Shown here: positions 9,232 to 19,194 of the stretch, one piece after another
Layout of the letters: each line of letters opens with the position of its first letter
Numbering within the stretch: position 1 is the stretch's first letter
Source: QKTW01 sp052161885
GTDB lineage: Bacteria; Bacteroidota; Bacteroidia; Chitinophagales; Chitinophagaceae
Reading direction: 5' to 3'
NCBI GenBank assembly: GCA_052161885.1
Contig: CP197396.1
Span: 4,154,001 to 4,218,000 of the forward strand
DNA length: 64,000 nt
Notes under the pieces: model-generated
Database searches by the model: none
Seen by the model: only the letters and a program-made list of their open reading frames with translations
What the model was told of the DNA's origin: nothing
Translations under genes and position numbers: made by a program

Positions 9232-12200
9232 ATGCAGGATATGACACGTACACTACGTTATTTATTCTTATTGCTGTTCATAGGGATTGCCGGTACTGCA
9301 CTCGGGCAGGCTGGTGAGATCTATGGTACGGTGCTGGATGCTCAGAAGCAGCCCGCAATTAATGCCGTGATCACAGTAGATCAGGGCGGCATTGCCAAAG
9401 GTGGTGCTGTAACGGACATTGATGGTGTTTATTCCATTAAACCGCTGCAGCCCGGCCGTTACAATGTGAAGGTTAATTATGCCGGTCATAACCCTGTAAC
9501 GATACAGGATGTGGAAGTAGCGCCTAACCAGCCTACCAGGCTGAATTTCAACCTGGAATCGAACACGGTTCTTAAGGATGTAATAATCAAATATGTACGT
9601 CCGATCGTATCTATTGAAAAGCCCGGTGGTGACAAACACCTTACCGGTGAGCAGATATCGAGGATGCCTACGCGTAATACCAATGACTTTGCAGCCCAGA
9701 GTATTGGTGCCTACCAGAGCAAATCGGGTTCCGGCCTGAACCTGGGTGGTGCACGTACATCTGGTACCCAGTATATCATTGATGGTATGATGGTTAACGG
9801 TGCTTCCGCTATTAACCAGTCGCCTGATGTTATCGACCAGATCGATGTAATGACATCCGGTCTGAATGCAAGGTACGGCGATGCCTCCGGTGGTGTGATC
9901 TCCATTACGACGAAAGGTCCTTCTAAAGATTTAAGGGGCGGTATTACACTGGAGCACTCTGTTGACGGTTATAATACCAACCTGGCATCCTTTAACCTTT
10001 CCGGTCCGTTTGCGAGCCGTAAAGTAAATGACATAAAAAAGCCGATAGTTGGTTTCTTCCTTTCCGGTGACTACCGGTATTCAAAAGACGGTAACCCGAC
10101 TTATGGAGATAACTACGTTTTAAGTGATGACAAACTGAACCAGCTGCGTCAGAACCCGCTGGTGGCTGTACCGAGCTCTACCGGTATACCTACACTTAAA
10201 TATGCTACCGAATATATAACTGCAGCAGATCTGCAGACACAAAAAGCCCGCCGTGATGCAACAGCGAAAACGCTTAACCTTGGCGGTAAATTAGATTATG
10301 AGATTGTACCCGGAACGAACATTACAGCCGGTGGATCTTTTAACTACAACAGCGGACAAGGTTACAGCCGGAGTCTTTCTCTCTTTGCGCCTGATGCCAT
10401 ACCTACAAACAATAGTTATACAGGTCGTGGATACCTCCGTTTTACACAGCGTCTCGGTAAACCCGGCGGAAAGCAGGAAGACAATAAAATTTCCAATGCT
10501 TACTATACAGTACAGGCAGATTATCAGCGTGATTATTCCAGCTCAGAAGATCCTGACCATAAGAGAAATCCATTTGAATATGGCTATGTAGGTAAATTCA
10601 CTGAAAACCTCGTTCCTGTTTACGCTCCTGGTACAGATACAGCTTCAGGCGGTACACAGGGTATTACACTGCTTGGTTATCAGCAGACAGGTGTAAGCTT
10701 TCAGCGTTCTGAGATCAACCCGAACCTCGCAAATTATACTTCCCAATATCTGGCTCTTGGCGGTCAGGTTCCTATTTCACTTACCAACGTACCAAGTAAC
10801 GGAACCTACCTGAGAAACGGTGATGCTCCGATCAGCACTTATGGTTTGTGGGGTAACGTGGGTACACCATTAAGCGGTTATGGTTATAGCCGTGGTGATC
10901 AATTCTCTCTGGCTGTTGACGCGTCTTTTGACTACAAGATGAACAAGATGAAACATGCTATCGGGTTTGGTCTTTATTATCAGCAACAGTCATACCGCAG
11001 CTACAGCATAACCGGTTCCAGTCTGTGGGGGCTTATGCGTTTGCTTACACGTTCTGTTGTTAATAATAACCTGGATTATAACAACCCGATATTTATTGTT
11101 AACGGTAAACAGTACACTCAGGCCGATGTAAAAAATGGTCTTATTGCTCCTGGTCCGAACGATACGATTTTTTATAACCGTCGTTTTTCTGACAGCAACC
11201 AGACCGTTGGCGGATTTGATTATAATCTGCGTAAGAAGCTGGGTGCCGGCAAAGGAGATTACCTGCAGCCAGACTCATACGACCCGTCTACATTCTCACT
11301 TGACATGTTTACAGCTGATGAACTGCTGAATACAGGTAACTCACTGGTAAGCTACTATGGTTATGATTACCTGGGTAATATCGTAAATGGACAGGTTAAC
11401 TTTAATGACTTCTGGACTAAAAAAGATGCAAATGGTAATTATACCCGCCCTATAGGTGCTTACAGGCCAAACTATCTCGCAGGGTATCTTACCGATAATA
11501 TCCGCTTTAAAGACATCAACTTCAATCTTGGTGTGCGTATTGAACGTTTTGACAATAACACCAAAGTAATGATAGATCCTTACTCACTCTATCCTACTTA
11601 TACTGCCGGAGGAAATGTTTATGATGCCAGCGGACAAATTAAAGGAACCGTTGCTTCACATAACCTGCTGAATGGTGGTATTACTCCCGGAGGTATCGGT
11701 GATGGTGCAGTGCCATATGTAAATGATAATACATCAAGCAATCCGCAGATCATCGGTTATCGTCAGGGTGATACCTGGTACGATGCAAATGGTAAGGAAG
11801 TAAGCGACCCTACAGTGCTTAAAGCACAGAGCGGCCGTGATCCTCAGCCTTATCTGCAGAATCCGCAGGCTGCTAAAATAACGGAAGCAGGCTTTGATCC
11901 AAGCGGTTCATTTACCGATTATAAACCTCAGGTAAATGCAATGCCACGTATCTCTTTCTCATTCCCGATTAATGATGTAGCATATTTCTATGCTCACTAC
12001 GATATCATTTATCAGCGTCCGTCTAAAGAAGGCGGTTCATTTGCAACTCCTATGGATTACCTGAACTGGCAGTATGGAACTGCTACCAGCTTTGGTAACT
12101 CAAATCTGAAACCTGAAAAAGCTATCGATTATGAATTCGGCTTCGAACAGGCGTTATCTAAACTGTCTGCAGTAACATTGAAAGCATTCTATAAAGAGCG

Positions 12201-13023
12201 TAAAGATCAGATACAGATCCGTCCTTATATCAATGCATGGCCTACAACCTACTATACATATGGTAACCGTGACTTCTCTACAACAAAAGGTTTCGGTCTT
12301 CAATATGAACTGCGTCGTACAAACCATATTGCACTTACACTCGCATATACCCTGCAGTTTGCAGAAGGTACAGGTTCCAATGCATCTTCTTCCGGTGGTG
12401 GTCTGATCCAGTACCTTGTATCAGCACAGCTCCCGAACATGCGTTTCCCGTATGCGCTTGATTACGATTCCCGCCACCTTTTATCTGCTAACCTTGATTA
12501 CCGTTATGCAGATGGTGAAGGTCCGGTTATCGGCGGCCTCCATGTTCTTCAGAATGCAGGTCTTAACCTTCTCTTCTCTGCGAGAAGCGGTGAGCCTTAT
12601 ACTAAATATGTAGATGCGACAAGTCTTGTTGCCACTACCTCTAAAACTATCGATGGAGGTATCAACGGTTCCCGTCTGCCATGGCACTATATGATGGATC
12701 TGAAAGTAGATAAAGATCTTGCCCTGGATTTTAACCGTACGAAAAACGTTGAAAACCAATCTAAGAAAAGAAGAAAAGCATACTATCTGAATGTTTTTGC
12801 ACGTGTAAGCAACCTGTTGAATACAAGAGATGTTCTTGGTGTGTATTCTTATACCGGCAGCTACAAAGATGATGGTTACCTGGCTACCCCTGCCGGTGCA
12901 ACAACCATTGCCAGTCAGACGAATGCCAAATCATTTGTTGACCTGTACAATGCCGCATTGCAGAATCCGGGTCTGCTGAACAACCCGAGAAGGATCATTT
13001 TAGGTCTCAATTTCAATTTTTAA
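9232..13023 (+). CDS. TonB-dependent receptor with carboxypeptidase-regulatory N-terminal domain
   Basis: About 1260 aa. The start is taken as ATG 9232 or 9241 (MTRTLRYLF...); an in-frame TTG at 9214 is less likely. A signal peptide ending near GTALGQ is followed by a carboxypeptidase-regulatory-like beta-sandwich (to ~residue 105), then a plug domain containing the ARYGDASGGVISITTKG segment, and a long outer-membrane barrel ending in the aromatic GLNFNF. Such receptors import substrates with TonB energy, but no SusD-like partner is adjacent; instead the next gene, 23 bases away, encodes a huge secreted protein, and then comes a PorV-like protein. The operon suggests a surface-assembly role rather than ordinary glycan uptake; that is inference. 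Confidence 0.92.
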   Translation: MQDMTRTLRYLFLLLFIGIAGTALGQAGEIYGTVLDAQKQPAINAVITVDQGGIAKGGAVTDIDGVYSIKPLQPGRYNVKVNYAGHNPVTIQDVEVAPNQPTRLNFNLESNTVLKDVIIKYVRPIVSIEKPGGDKHLTGEQISRMPTRNTNDFAAQSIGAYQSKSGSGLNLGGARTSGTQYIIDGMMVNGASAINQSPDVIDQIDVMTSGLNARYGDASGGVISITTKGPSKDLRGGITLEHSVDGYNTNLASFNLSGPFASRKVNDIKKPIVGFFLSGDYRYSKDGNPTYGDNYVLSDDKLNQLRQNPLVAVPSSTGIPTLKYATEYITAADLQTQKARRDATAKTLNLGGKLDYEIVPGTNITAGGSFNYNSGQGYSRSLSLFAPDAIPTNNSYTGRGYLRFTQRLGKPGGKQEDNKISNAYYTVQADYQRDYSSSEDPDHKRNPFEYGYVGKFTENLVPVYAPGTDTASGGTQGITLLGYQQTGVSFQRSEINPNLANYTSQYLALGGQVPISLTNVPSNGTYLRNGDAPISTYGLWGNVGTPLSGYGYSRGDQFSLAVDASFDYKMNKMKHAIGFGLYYQQQSYRSYSITGSSLWGLMRLLTRSVVNNNLDYNNPIFIVNGKQYTQADVKNGLIAPGPNDTIFYNRRFSDSNQTVGGFDYNLRKKLGAGKGDYLQPDSYDPSTFSLDMFTADELLNTGNSLVSYYGYDYLGNIVNGQVNFNDFWTKKDANGNYTRPIGAYRPNYLAGYLTDNIRFKDINFNLGVRIERFDNNTKVMIDPYSLYPTYTAGGNVYDASGQIKGTVASHNLLNGGITPGGIGDGAVPYVNDNTSSNPQIIGYRQGDTWYDANGKEVSDPTVLKAQSGRDPQPYLQNPQAAKITEAGFDPSGSFTDYKPQVNAMPRISFSFPINDVAYFYAHYDIIYQRPSKEGGSFATPMDYLNWQYGTATSFGNSNLKPEKAIDYEFGFEQALSKLSAVTLKAFYKERKDQIQIRPYINAWPTTYYTYGNRDFSTTKGFGLQYELRRTNHIALTLAYTLQFAEGTGSNASSSGGGLIQYLVSAQLPNMRFPYALDYDSRHLLSANLDYRYADGEGPVIGGLHVLQNAGLNLLFSARSGEPYTKYVDATSLVATTSKTIDGGINGSRLPWHYMMDLKVDKDLALDFNRTKNVENQSKKRRKAYYLNVFARVSNLLNTRDVLGVYSYTGSYKDDGYLATPAGATTIASQTNAKSFVDLYNAALQNPGLLNNPRRIILGLNFNF

Positions 13024-13046
13024 ACAAGCAATAACGATCAGAAGTT

Positions 13047-16000
13047 ATGTTAGTTAATAATAAAAAATGGCTCACAATTGTAATGGGAGCAGCATTGACG
13101 GGAGTAACCCTTGTCGCCAGTGCTATGCCCAATGTAGGCCTTGATGGCAAGTTACGAAAGGTGCTTCCTGACAACCTGCGTACTACTGCGGGAAAATGTA
13201 AACCTGCTACCGCAACCATAGATATGGATGTCAATAACATCCGTGCGCGTCTGATGACCGGTGGTGATATGTGGTGGGACCAGGGTGTGGGTGAAGCCCG
13301 TTATGAAGTTCCTAAAGGAAGTAAGAAAAATTCTCTTTTTGCGGGTTCTGCCTGGATAGGTGGTATGGATCCTCAGGGCAACCTGAAAGTGGCAGCGCAA
13401 ACTTACCGCCAGGATGGTAACGACTACTGGCCTGGTCCCCTGGAAGCAGGTAGTAAAGGTGGTGATGGCTATACGACTACAGCAAGTACATGCTCTGAAT
13501 GGGATCGTTTCTGGAAAATCAATAAGTCTGATCTTATTGTGTTCCGTGATCTGATCAGTAAAGGTCAGCAGGCAACCGTACAGCTTGATCCAACATATCA
13601 GTCCATATTTGAATGGCCGGCAAAAGGCAACCAAACTTCATATGGAAACAGCGGTGCTCCTCTGGCTGAACTTCAGAACGGACGCGACTTTGCACCATTT
13701 ATTGATGCCGACAAAGACGGTATATATGATGCCACCAAAGGTGACTATCCGGACATCTTTGGTGACCAGTACATCTGGTGGGTATTTAATGATGAAGGTA
13801 ACCTGAAGCAACAATCTGGTACAGATGCCATTGGTATGGAAGTGCAGACCAGTGCATTTGCCTTCTCGTCTAACGATAACCTGAACAATATGACGTTCTA
13901 CAATTATCGTATGATCAACAGGTCTCCTTCTACATTGGATACTGCGTTTATCGCTACATGGACGGATGCTGACCTTGGTTATGCATTTGATGACTATATT
14001 GGTTGCGATACAAACCGCGGTCTGGGTATTCTTTATAACGGTACAACCTTTGATGGTAGTGGCCAGCCTAACAGCTATGGCGCCCAGATTCCAATGGTTG
14101 GTGTAGACTTCTTTATCGGCCCTAAGAAATATTATACAGATAAAGTAACAGGTAAAGACACGTTTACGAAACTTAAAATGACTGCCTTTACTTATTTCAA
14201 TAATGATGCCTCTGTAATAGGAAACCCTACAAATGGTCAGCAGATCTATGGTTATATGACGGGTACTAACCGTGGCGGACAGCGTTTCTCTTATGACTGG
14301 GATGGTGTTTCTGCAGATGGTAGCTCACGTGGGTATGGAAAAGGTCCGGTTATCCCGTTTGTATTTGCCGGTGACCCTGCTAATAAAAGCGAATGGTCTG
14401 AGTGTTCCTGTAACAACCCTGTAGGAGATCGCCGCTTTATTCACTCTTCAGGTCCGTTTAAACTGGTAGCAGGTTCTGCACTGTCTCAGAATGACGTAAC
14501 AATCGGTGTTGTTTGGGTTGCGGACGTAGGTGGTTGCCCTAACACATCTTTCAAGAAAATCCGTGTAGCTGACGATCAGTGCCAGGGTTTGTTTGATAAC
14601 AACTTCCAGACAATTGAAGGTCCAGAAGCTCCACGTGTTGTACTGCGTGAAATGGACAGGAAATTTATATTCTACCTGATAAACGATTCAATAAGCACTA
14701 ACTTCCAGGAAGCTTTTGGTACCAATCTGAGCGATCAGAGATACCGTGTAAGTACGCCAAAAATGAAGGCTGCCAAAGCTGGCGACTCATTGTATAAATT
14801 TGAAGGTTATCGTGTATTTCAGTTAAAGAACAGCCAGGTTACTACCGCCCAGATATTTAACGCTGACGGAACCATTAATTCTGATGTTGCAGCAGAAGTT
14901 TTCCAGTGTGATATTAGAAATGGTGTCGGACGTGTTACCAACTATATAAATGATCGCGATATAAGTGATACAACCTGGGTTCCTCAAATAAAAGTGGAAG
15001 GTAAGGATAGTGGTATTAAGCACAGCTTCTCACTGCAATTTGACGCCTTTGCAACCGGTAAGGATAAACGATTTGTGAATTACCGTAACTATTACTTTGT
15101 TGCTATTGCTTACGCTTACAATAACTTCAGAAACTTCTCTAACAGGGATCCGGATTCTACTCAGGATCAGCCATATCTGGAAAGTTCTCACGCTGCTGGT
15201 GGTAAAGCTATTCCTGTTGTAATAGGTATGCCTAACCCCGCTAATGGTGATATGGGTACCACGATCAATGCAGATTACGGAGATGGTGTGATCATAAAGA
15301 AAATTGAAGGTATCGGTAATGGTGGAAATGCAATATCTATGGATGCTGCATCTGAAGAAGCTGCTCTTGCTGCACCTAATTATCAGATATATCAACCTGT
15401 TTATCTTGCAGGTCAGGGCCCGGTAAACGTCAAGGTAGTAGACCCGCGCAAAGTAAAACCTGGTAGCTGGGAACTGTTTATACGAGGCCGTAACTATCCG
15501 TCTCCAGATTCTACAAAAGGTATAATGGACACAGATGGAAGTTGGGAGCTGCAGTATACTGCTCCGGGAACAAACACTCCGATTTCTATCTACAGTGAAA
15601 GTCATCTTAATATCTATAATGAGCAGATCCTTGAAAATTATGGTTTGTCAGTAGGTATTGTACAGGCCAAGCGTCCGGGCGATGATCAGCCGGGTGGAAA
15701 TGGTTATATCTCCTCTGACGTAACATTTACTGAGCCCGGTAAAGTATGGCTTAGTGGTGTACATGATGAAGAACAGGAAAGTGTTCAGAACTGGATACGA
15801 AGCGGTGGTAACAATGATACGCTTCAGGCGTGCGACTACAGGGATTACAAACTGGATACCGCCGGTCAGTTCTATGAGTCAATGATTCCGAACAATACGC
15901 TGTTGAAGGCTACATGGGCACCTGCCGGACTGGCAACAGGTGAAAACAAAGTTTCCTGTGGCGGATTTGGTGTAATACCTAAAGGTTATACCAATAGTAA

Positions 16001-17033
16001 CAGTATGTATACTCTTCACAGCGTTGATATCGTGTTTACTTCAGACAAGTCTAAATGGACGAAATCTGTAGTGCTTGAAATGGCGCCCGATCCTAACCTG
16101 GCTGAAAATGGCGGTAAGCAGTATTTCCCACGCAGGCACAAGTCCTGGACCGGAAATGTAGACGCCAACGGAGCTCCTGTTTACAGTACTGTGGCTGGTG
16201 ATACGGGTATGTCCTGGTTCCCGGGCTATGCAATAGATCAGGAAACAGGGATGAGGTTGAATATTATGTTTGGTGAGGACAGCTGGTTTAAGAAGGAAAA
16301 TGGTGCGGATATGATCTGGAACCCCACAAGTGCTTTGCAGAATGATGCCGGCAACGTGATCAACGGTGGTAAACACTATATATACGTTCTCACATCAAAA
16401 TATGACGAATGTGCAGTATTTAAGAAAATACTGGAAAAGCCAGGCGCTCTGAACTTCTCCGCTCTGTATACAGCACAGCTGCAGTGGGTTGGTTTACCGT
16501 TGCTCAACCAGGGATTCAGTCTGCTGTCATTGAACGATGGCCTGATACCGACAGAAACAAGGCTCCGTTTCCGTGTATCCCGTCCGTATGACGCTTACAT
16601 GGCGGATCCTACCCAGATTGCACGTAACGGAATGAAGCCGTTATATTCTTTCAAAACGGATGCGCTCGCACCTGTGGCTCTTGTAGATAACCAGCAGATA
16701 AGCAGGGATTCTTTGAGGGATCTGATCAACATCGTTCCGAATCCATACTATGGTTATGCGGGCTATGAGATCAACCGCCTGGATACACGTGTACGTATTA
16801 CCAACCTGCCGAAAAGAGCAACAGTGAATATTTACTCACTTGATGGTACGCTTATACGGAGACTTGAAAAAGACAATGCTAATGTATCTTACATAGACTG
16901 GGATCTCCGCAATGCGGCCAGCCTGCCGGTTGCAAGTGGTATGTATATGGTACATGTTAATGCAGTTGGTATCGGTGAAACAGTATTACGCTGGTTCGGT
17001 GCTATGCGCCCAGTGGATGTAACAACTTATTAA
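13047..17033 (+). CDS. Very large secreted protein with T9SS-type C-terminal sorting domain
   Basis: 1328 aa. An N-terminal signal peptide (LTIVMGAALTGVTLVASA) is followed by a long extracellular region without a domain I recognise. The last ~100 residues look like a T9SS sorting domain: an INIVPNPYYGY start, the VNIYSLDGTLIRRLE strand pair, SGMYMVHVNAVG and a distinctive tail ending FGAMRPVDVTTY. T9SS substrates cross the outer membrane through SprA with PorV and are anchored or released at the surface. A PorV-like gene follows directly, and a TonB receptor gene precedes in the same operon. Function beyond surface protein is unknown. Confidence 0.85.
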   Translation: MLVNNKKWLTIVMGAALTGVTLVASAMPNVGLDGKLRKVLPDNLRTTAGKCKPATATIDMDVNNIRARLMTGGDMWWDQGVGEARYEVPKGSKKNSLFAGSAWIGGMDPQGNLKVAAQTYRQDGNDYWPGPLEAGSKGGDGYTTTASTCSEWDRFWKINKSDLIVFRDLISKGQQATVQLDPTYQSIFEWPAKGNQTSYGNSGAPLAELQNGRDFAPFIDADKDGIYDATKGDYPDIFGDQYIWWVFNDEGNLKQQSGTDAIGMEVQTSAFAFSSNDNLNNMTFYNYRMINRSPSTLDTAFIATWTDADLGYAFDDYIGCDTNRGLGILYNGTTFDGSGQPNSYGAQIPMVGVDFFIGPKKYYTDKVTGKDTFTKLKMTAFTYFNNDASVIGNPTNGQQIYGYMTGTNRGGQRFSYDWDGVSADGSSRGYGKGPVIPFVFAGDPANKSEWSECSCNNPVGDRRFIHSSGPFKLVAGSALSQNDVTIGVVWVADVGGCPNTSFKKIRVADDQCQGLFDNNFQTIEGPEAPRVVLREMDRKFIFYLINDSISTNFQEAFGTNLSDQRYRVSTPKMKAAKAGDSLYKFEGYRVFQLKNSQVTTAQIFNADGTINSDVAAEVFQCDIRNGVGRVTNYINDRDISDTTWVPQIKVEGKDSGIKHSFSLQFDAFATGKDKRFVNYRNYYFVAIAYAYNNFRNFSNRDPDSTQDQPYLESSHAAGGKAIPVVIGMPNPANGDMGTTINADYGDGVIIKKIEGIGNGGNAISMDAASEEAALAAPNYQIYQPVYLAGQGPVNVKVVDPRKVKPGSWELFIRGRNYPSPDSTKGIMDTDGSWELQYTAPGTNTPISIYSESHLNIYNEQILENYGLSVGIVQAKRPGDDQPGGNGYISSDVTFTEPGKVWLSGVHDEEQESVQNWIRSGGNNDTLQACDYRDYKLDTAGQFYESMIPNNTLLKATWAPAGLATGENKVSCGGFGVIPKGYTNSNSMYTLHSVDIVFTSDKSKWTKSVVLEMAPDPNLAENGGKQYFPRRHKSWTGNVDANGAPVYSTVAGDTGMSWFPGYAIDQETGMRLNIMFGEDSWFKKENGADMIWNPTSALQNDAGNVINGGKHYIYVLTSKYDECAVFKKILEKPGALNFSALYTAQLQWVGLPLLNQGFSLLSLNDGLIPTETRLRFRVSRPYDAYMADPTQIARNGMKPLYSFKTDALAPVALVDNQQISRDSLRDLINIVPNPYYGYAGYEINRLDTRVRITNLPKRATVNIYSLDGTLIRRLEKDNANVSYIDWDLRNAASLPVASGMYMVHVNAVGIGETVLRWFGAMRPVDVTTY

Positions 17034-17047
17034 TCGTAGAATTAAAT

Positions 17048-17071
17048 AGGGCCGGTACCCAATCCGGCCCT
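17048..17071 (+). terminator. Hairpin between the large secreted protein and the PorV-like gene
   Basis: 8-bp GC stem (17048-17055 with 17064-17071) and an 8-base loop followed by TATTA. It sits inside the presumed operon, so it may attenuate rather than fully stop transcription. Confidence 0.55.
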
Positions 17072-17099
17072 TATTATACAAATTTCATCATAAGAATTT

Positions 17100-18194
17100 A
17101 TGAAAAACTTTTCTACTAAAGCTGCATTAGCAATCTGTCTTCTCGGTGTTTCCGTGCAGGCTTTTGCAGGAAATAAAGACCGCTCCGGACAGGCAGGTGC
17201 AACCGAACTGCTGCTTAATCCCTGGGCTGCCACAGGGGGCGTCTTTGGTATAAATACCTCTAATGTAGTAGGTATAGAAGCAATGAAAGGTAATATTGCG
17301 GGCCTTGCTGATGCTGATAAAACAGAGGTGGGATTTTCGTACACTATGCTGTTGAAAGGGTCGAATATCGGGATTGAAAATCTTGGTATTTCACAGAAAC
17401 TTGGCAATTTGGGTGTAATTGGTCTTAATATCATGTCTATGTCGTTTGGCGATATTAAGGTTACAGATTATAACAATCCTGCCGGATTCGGTACATATAA
17501 ACCACAGTTTCTGAACTTCCAGGTAGGCTTCGGAAAAGAATTCTCTCAGAATATCCGCGCCGGTGTAGCTGCAACATATGTAAGTGAGCAGATCAACAGT
17601 ATTCATGCGAGTGGCGCGGCCTTTGATGTGGGCGTACAATACGTATCCGGTGTGAGAAAAAACTTTCACTTTGGCGTGACGCTGCGTAATATCGGTACCA
17701 ATATGCGCTTCTCCGGTAATGGGTTTACTGTAAACTCAGAAGCTCCGGAAAGCCAAACCAGTGTTGGTCTTTACACCATGAACCAGGAATTTCCATCTGA
17801 TAAATTCCAGATGCCTACTTACCTGAACATCGGTGTTGGCTATGATTTTTACCTGGATGCAAATAAACTGGAACATGAAGATGATAAGCCAAAGCATCGT
17901 GCAACGGTAATGGGTAGCTTCCAGTCTAACTCATTTAACAATGACTACCTGGGTATTGCTGCTGAATACGCATTTATGGAAACATTTATGCTTCGTGCAG
18001 GTTACCGCTATGAGAAAAATATCGGTAACAGCGCCTTGAGTACAACAATGTATACTGGTATCAGCGCTGGTGTAACAATACAGCATCAGATAGGTGATAA
18101 AGGACCAAGACTCGCTCTGGATTATTCTTACAAGCCAACACAAAGGCCAAATAACGGTGTGCATGCTTTCAGCCTCCGTATTATGCGCCGATAA
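17100..18194 (+). CDS. PorV/PorQ-family outer-membrane barrel protein
   Basis: 364 aa with a signal peptide (ALAICLLGVSVQAFA). The mature start, RSGQAGATELLLNPWA, and the segment GIEAMKGNIAGLAD are characteristic of PorV (LptO)-like and UPF0164 proteins, and the rest alternates in beta-strand fashion and ends in SLRIMRR. PorV shuttles cargo proteins of the type IX secretion system from the translocon to the attachment complex. Its position directly after a CTD-bearing protein suggests a dedicated shuttle for that cargo, which is inference. It is not the only PorV one would expect in the genome. Confidence 0.87.
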   Translation: MKNFSTKAALAICLLGVSVQAFAGNKDRSGQAGATELLLNPWAATGGVFGINTSNVVGIEAMKGNIAGLADADKTEVGFSYTMLLKGSNIGIENLGISQKLGNLGVIGLNIMSMSFGDIKVTDYNNPAGFGTYKPQFLNFQVGFGKEFSQNIRAGVAATYVSEQINSIHASGAAFDVGVQYVSGVRKNFHFGVTLRNIGTNMRFSGNGFTVNSEAPESQTSVGLYTMNQEFPSDKFQMPTYLNIGVGYDFYLDANKLEHEDDKPKHRATVMGSFQSNSFNNDYLGIAAEYAFMETFMLRAGYRYEKNIGNSALSTTMYTGISAGVTIQHQIGDKGPRLALDYSYKPTQRPNNGVHAFSLRIMRR

Positions 18195-18205
18195 TTTAAA
18201 AACCG

Positions 18206-18213
18206 TATTTTTG
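18206..18213 (+). promoter_or_regulatory. TAnnTTTG -7 box upstream of greA
   Basis: TATTTTTG, an exact match to the -7 consensus, ends six bases before the hairpin at 18219. Transcription from it would begin at about the first base of that hairpin. No convincing -33 element is present. Confidence 0.45.
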
Positions 18214-18218
18214 TCCCT

Positions 18219-18260
18219 GTACAACGCTTCTGAACTATCAGGAGCGTTGTACTTTTTATT
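18219..18260 (+). terminator. Terminator/leader hairpin between PorV-like gene and greA
   Basis: A perfect 10-bp stem (18219-18228 with 18243-18252) closes a 14-base loop that itself contains a CTGA/TCAG mini-stem, and is followed by TTTTTATT. It can terminate the surface operon. Because the greA -7 box lies just upstream, the same hairpin would also be the leader of a greA transcript. Confidence 0.8.
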
Positions 18261-18284
18261 GTAATCATTAAATCTGAACTAATT

Positions 18285-18758
18285 ATGTCTGGAATTAACT
18301 ACGTAACGAAAGAGACGCTGGATCAAATGAGAGAAGAGCTTACCCAGTTAAAAACTAGCGGCAGAGCAGAGATCGCACGCCAGATAGCTGAGGCAAGGGA
18401 AAAAGGTGACTTACGTGAAAACGCAGAATATGATGCCGCCAAGGAAGCTCAGGGGCTTCATGAAGCTAAGATTGCGCAGCTGGAAGGTGTTATTGCATCT
18501 GCCCGTATCGTAGAAACAAAGGATATTGATACCAGTAAAGTTTCTATATTAAGCAAAGTAAAAGTAACTAATCTCGCAACTAAGAAAACTGTAGAATACC
18601 AGATCGTGTCAGAAACAGAGGCTGATCTTAAGGCCGGTAAAATATCCGTTACTTCGCCGATAGGAAGAGGCCTGCTTGGTAAAGTGGTAGGGGATATAGC
18701 GGAAGTTACCGCCCCCAGCGGAACGCTTAAATTCAAGATTGAGCACATCTCTATTTAA
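18285..18758 (+). CDS. greA: Transcription elongation factor GreA
   Basis: 157 aa. GreA inserts its coiled coil into the RNA polymerase secondary channel and stimulates cleavage of backtracked RNA. The N-terminal coiled coil carries the tip motif EKGDLRENAEYDAAKE with the acidic residues that coordinate the second Mg. The C-terminal FKBP-like domain contains SPIGRGLLGKVVGD. The length is standard. A HIT-family gene follows four bases later. Confidence 0.97.
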   Translation: MSGINYVTKETLDQMREELTQLKTSGRAEIARQIAEAREKGDLRENAEYDAAKEAQGLHEAKIAQLEGVIASARIVETKDIDTSKVSILSKVKVTNLATKKTVEYQIVSETEADLKAGKISVTSPIGRGLLGKVVGDIAEVTAPSGTLKFKIEHISI

Positions 18759-18762
18759 TTGT

Positions 18763-19155
18763 ATGAGCACAATATTTTCAAAGATCATTGCCGGCGAGAT
18801 ACCATCGTATAAAATTGCGGAAAACGATCAGTTTTTTGCTTTCCTGGATATTTTTCCGATGGCTGAAGGACATGTACTTATCGTTCCTAAGATTGAAACC
18901 GATAAATTCTTTGATGTACCGGATAATTTTCTGCAGGAATGGTTATTGTTTGCAAAGCCCATTGCTCATGCAATAGAACGTGTATTCAGCTGTAACCGTT
19001 GCGGCATCAGCGTTATTGGTCTTGAAGTGCCTCATGCACATATGCATCTTGTACCTATCAATTCTGCAGATGATCTGAATTTTACCAGGCCTAAGCTGAA
19101 ACTTGAAGATGCCGATTTTAAAAGAATACAGCAGGCAATACTGCAACACATCTGA
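18763..19155 (+). CDS. HIT family nucleotide hydrolase/transferase
   Basis: 130 aa from ATG 18763; an in-frame earlier start would overlap greA. The catalytic histidine triad is visible as HAHMHLVP. The N-terminus MSTIFSKIIAGEIPSYKI and FPMAEGHVLIVPK are typical of HINT/Hit-type purine nucleoside phosphoramidases. It follows greA by four bases, so the two are cotranscribed. A bidirectional terminator lies just after the stop. Confidence 0.95.
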   Translation: MSTIFSKIIAGEIPSYKIAENDQFFAFLDIFPMAEGHVLIVPKIETDKFFDVPDNFLQEWLLFAKPIAHAIERVFSCNRCGISVIGLEVPHAHMHLVPINSADDLNFTRPKLKLEDADFKRIQQAILQHI

Positions 19156-19156
19156 T

Positions 19157-19194
19157 AACTAAAAAGGATCTGCAACTGCAGATCCTTTTTAGTT
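19157..19194. terminator. Bidirectional terminator after the HIT gene and the monooxygenase gene
   Basis: Long stem (19157-19174 with 19177-19194) with A-run on one side and T-run on the other, so it works in both directions. It separates two convergent genes and overlaps the last codons of the minus-strand gene. Confidence 0.88.

Noticed and set aside
9214..9240. TTG start extending the TonB receptor upstream
   Set aside because: Adds residues before the signal peptide; ATG 9232 or 9241 gives a normal secretion signal.
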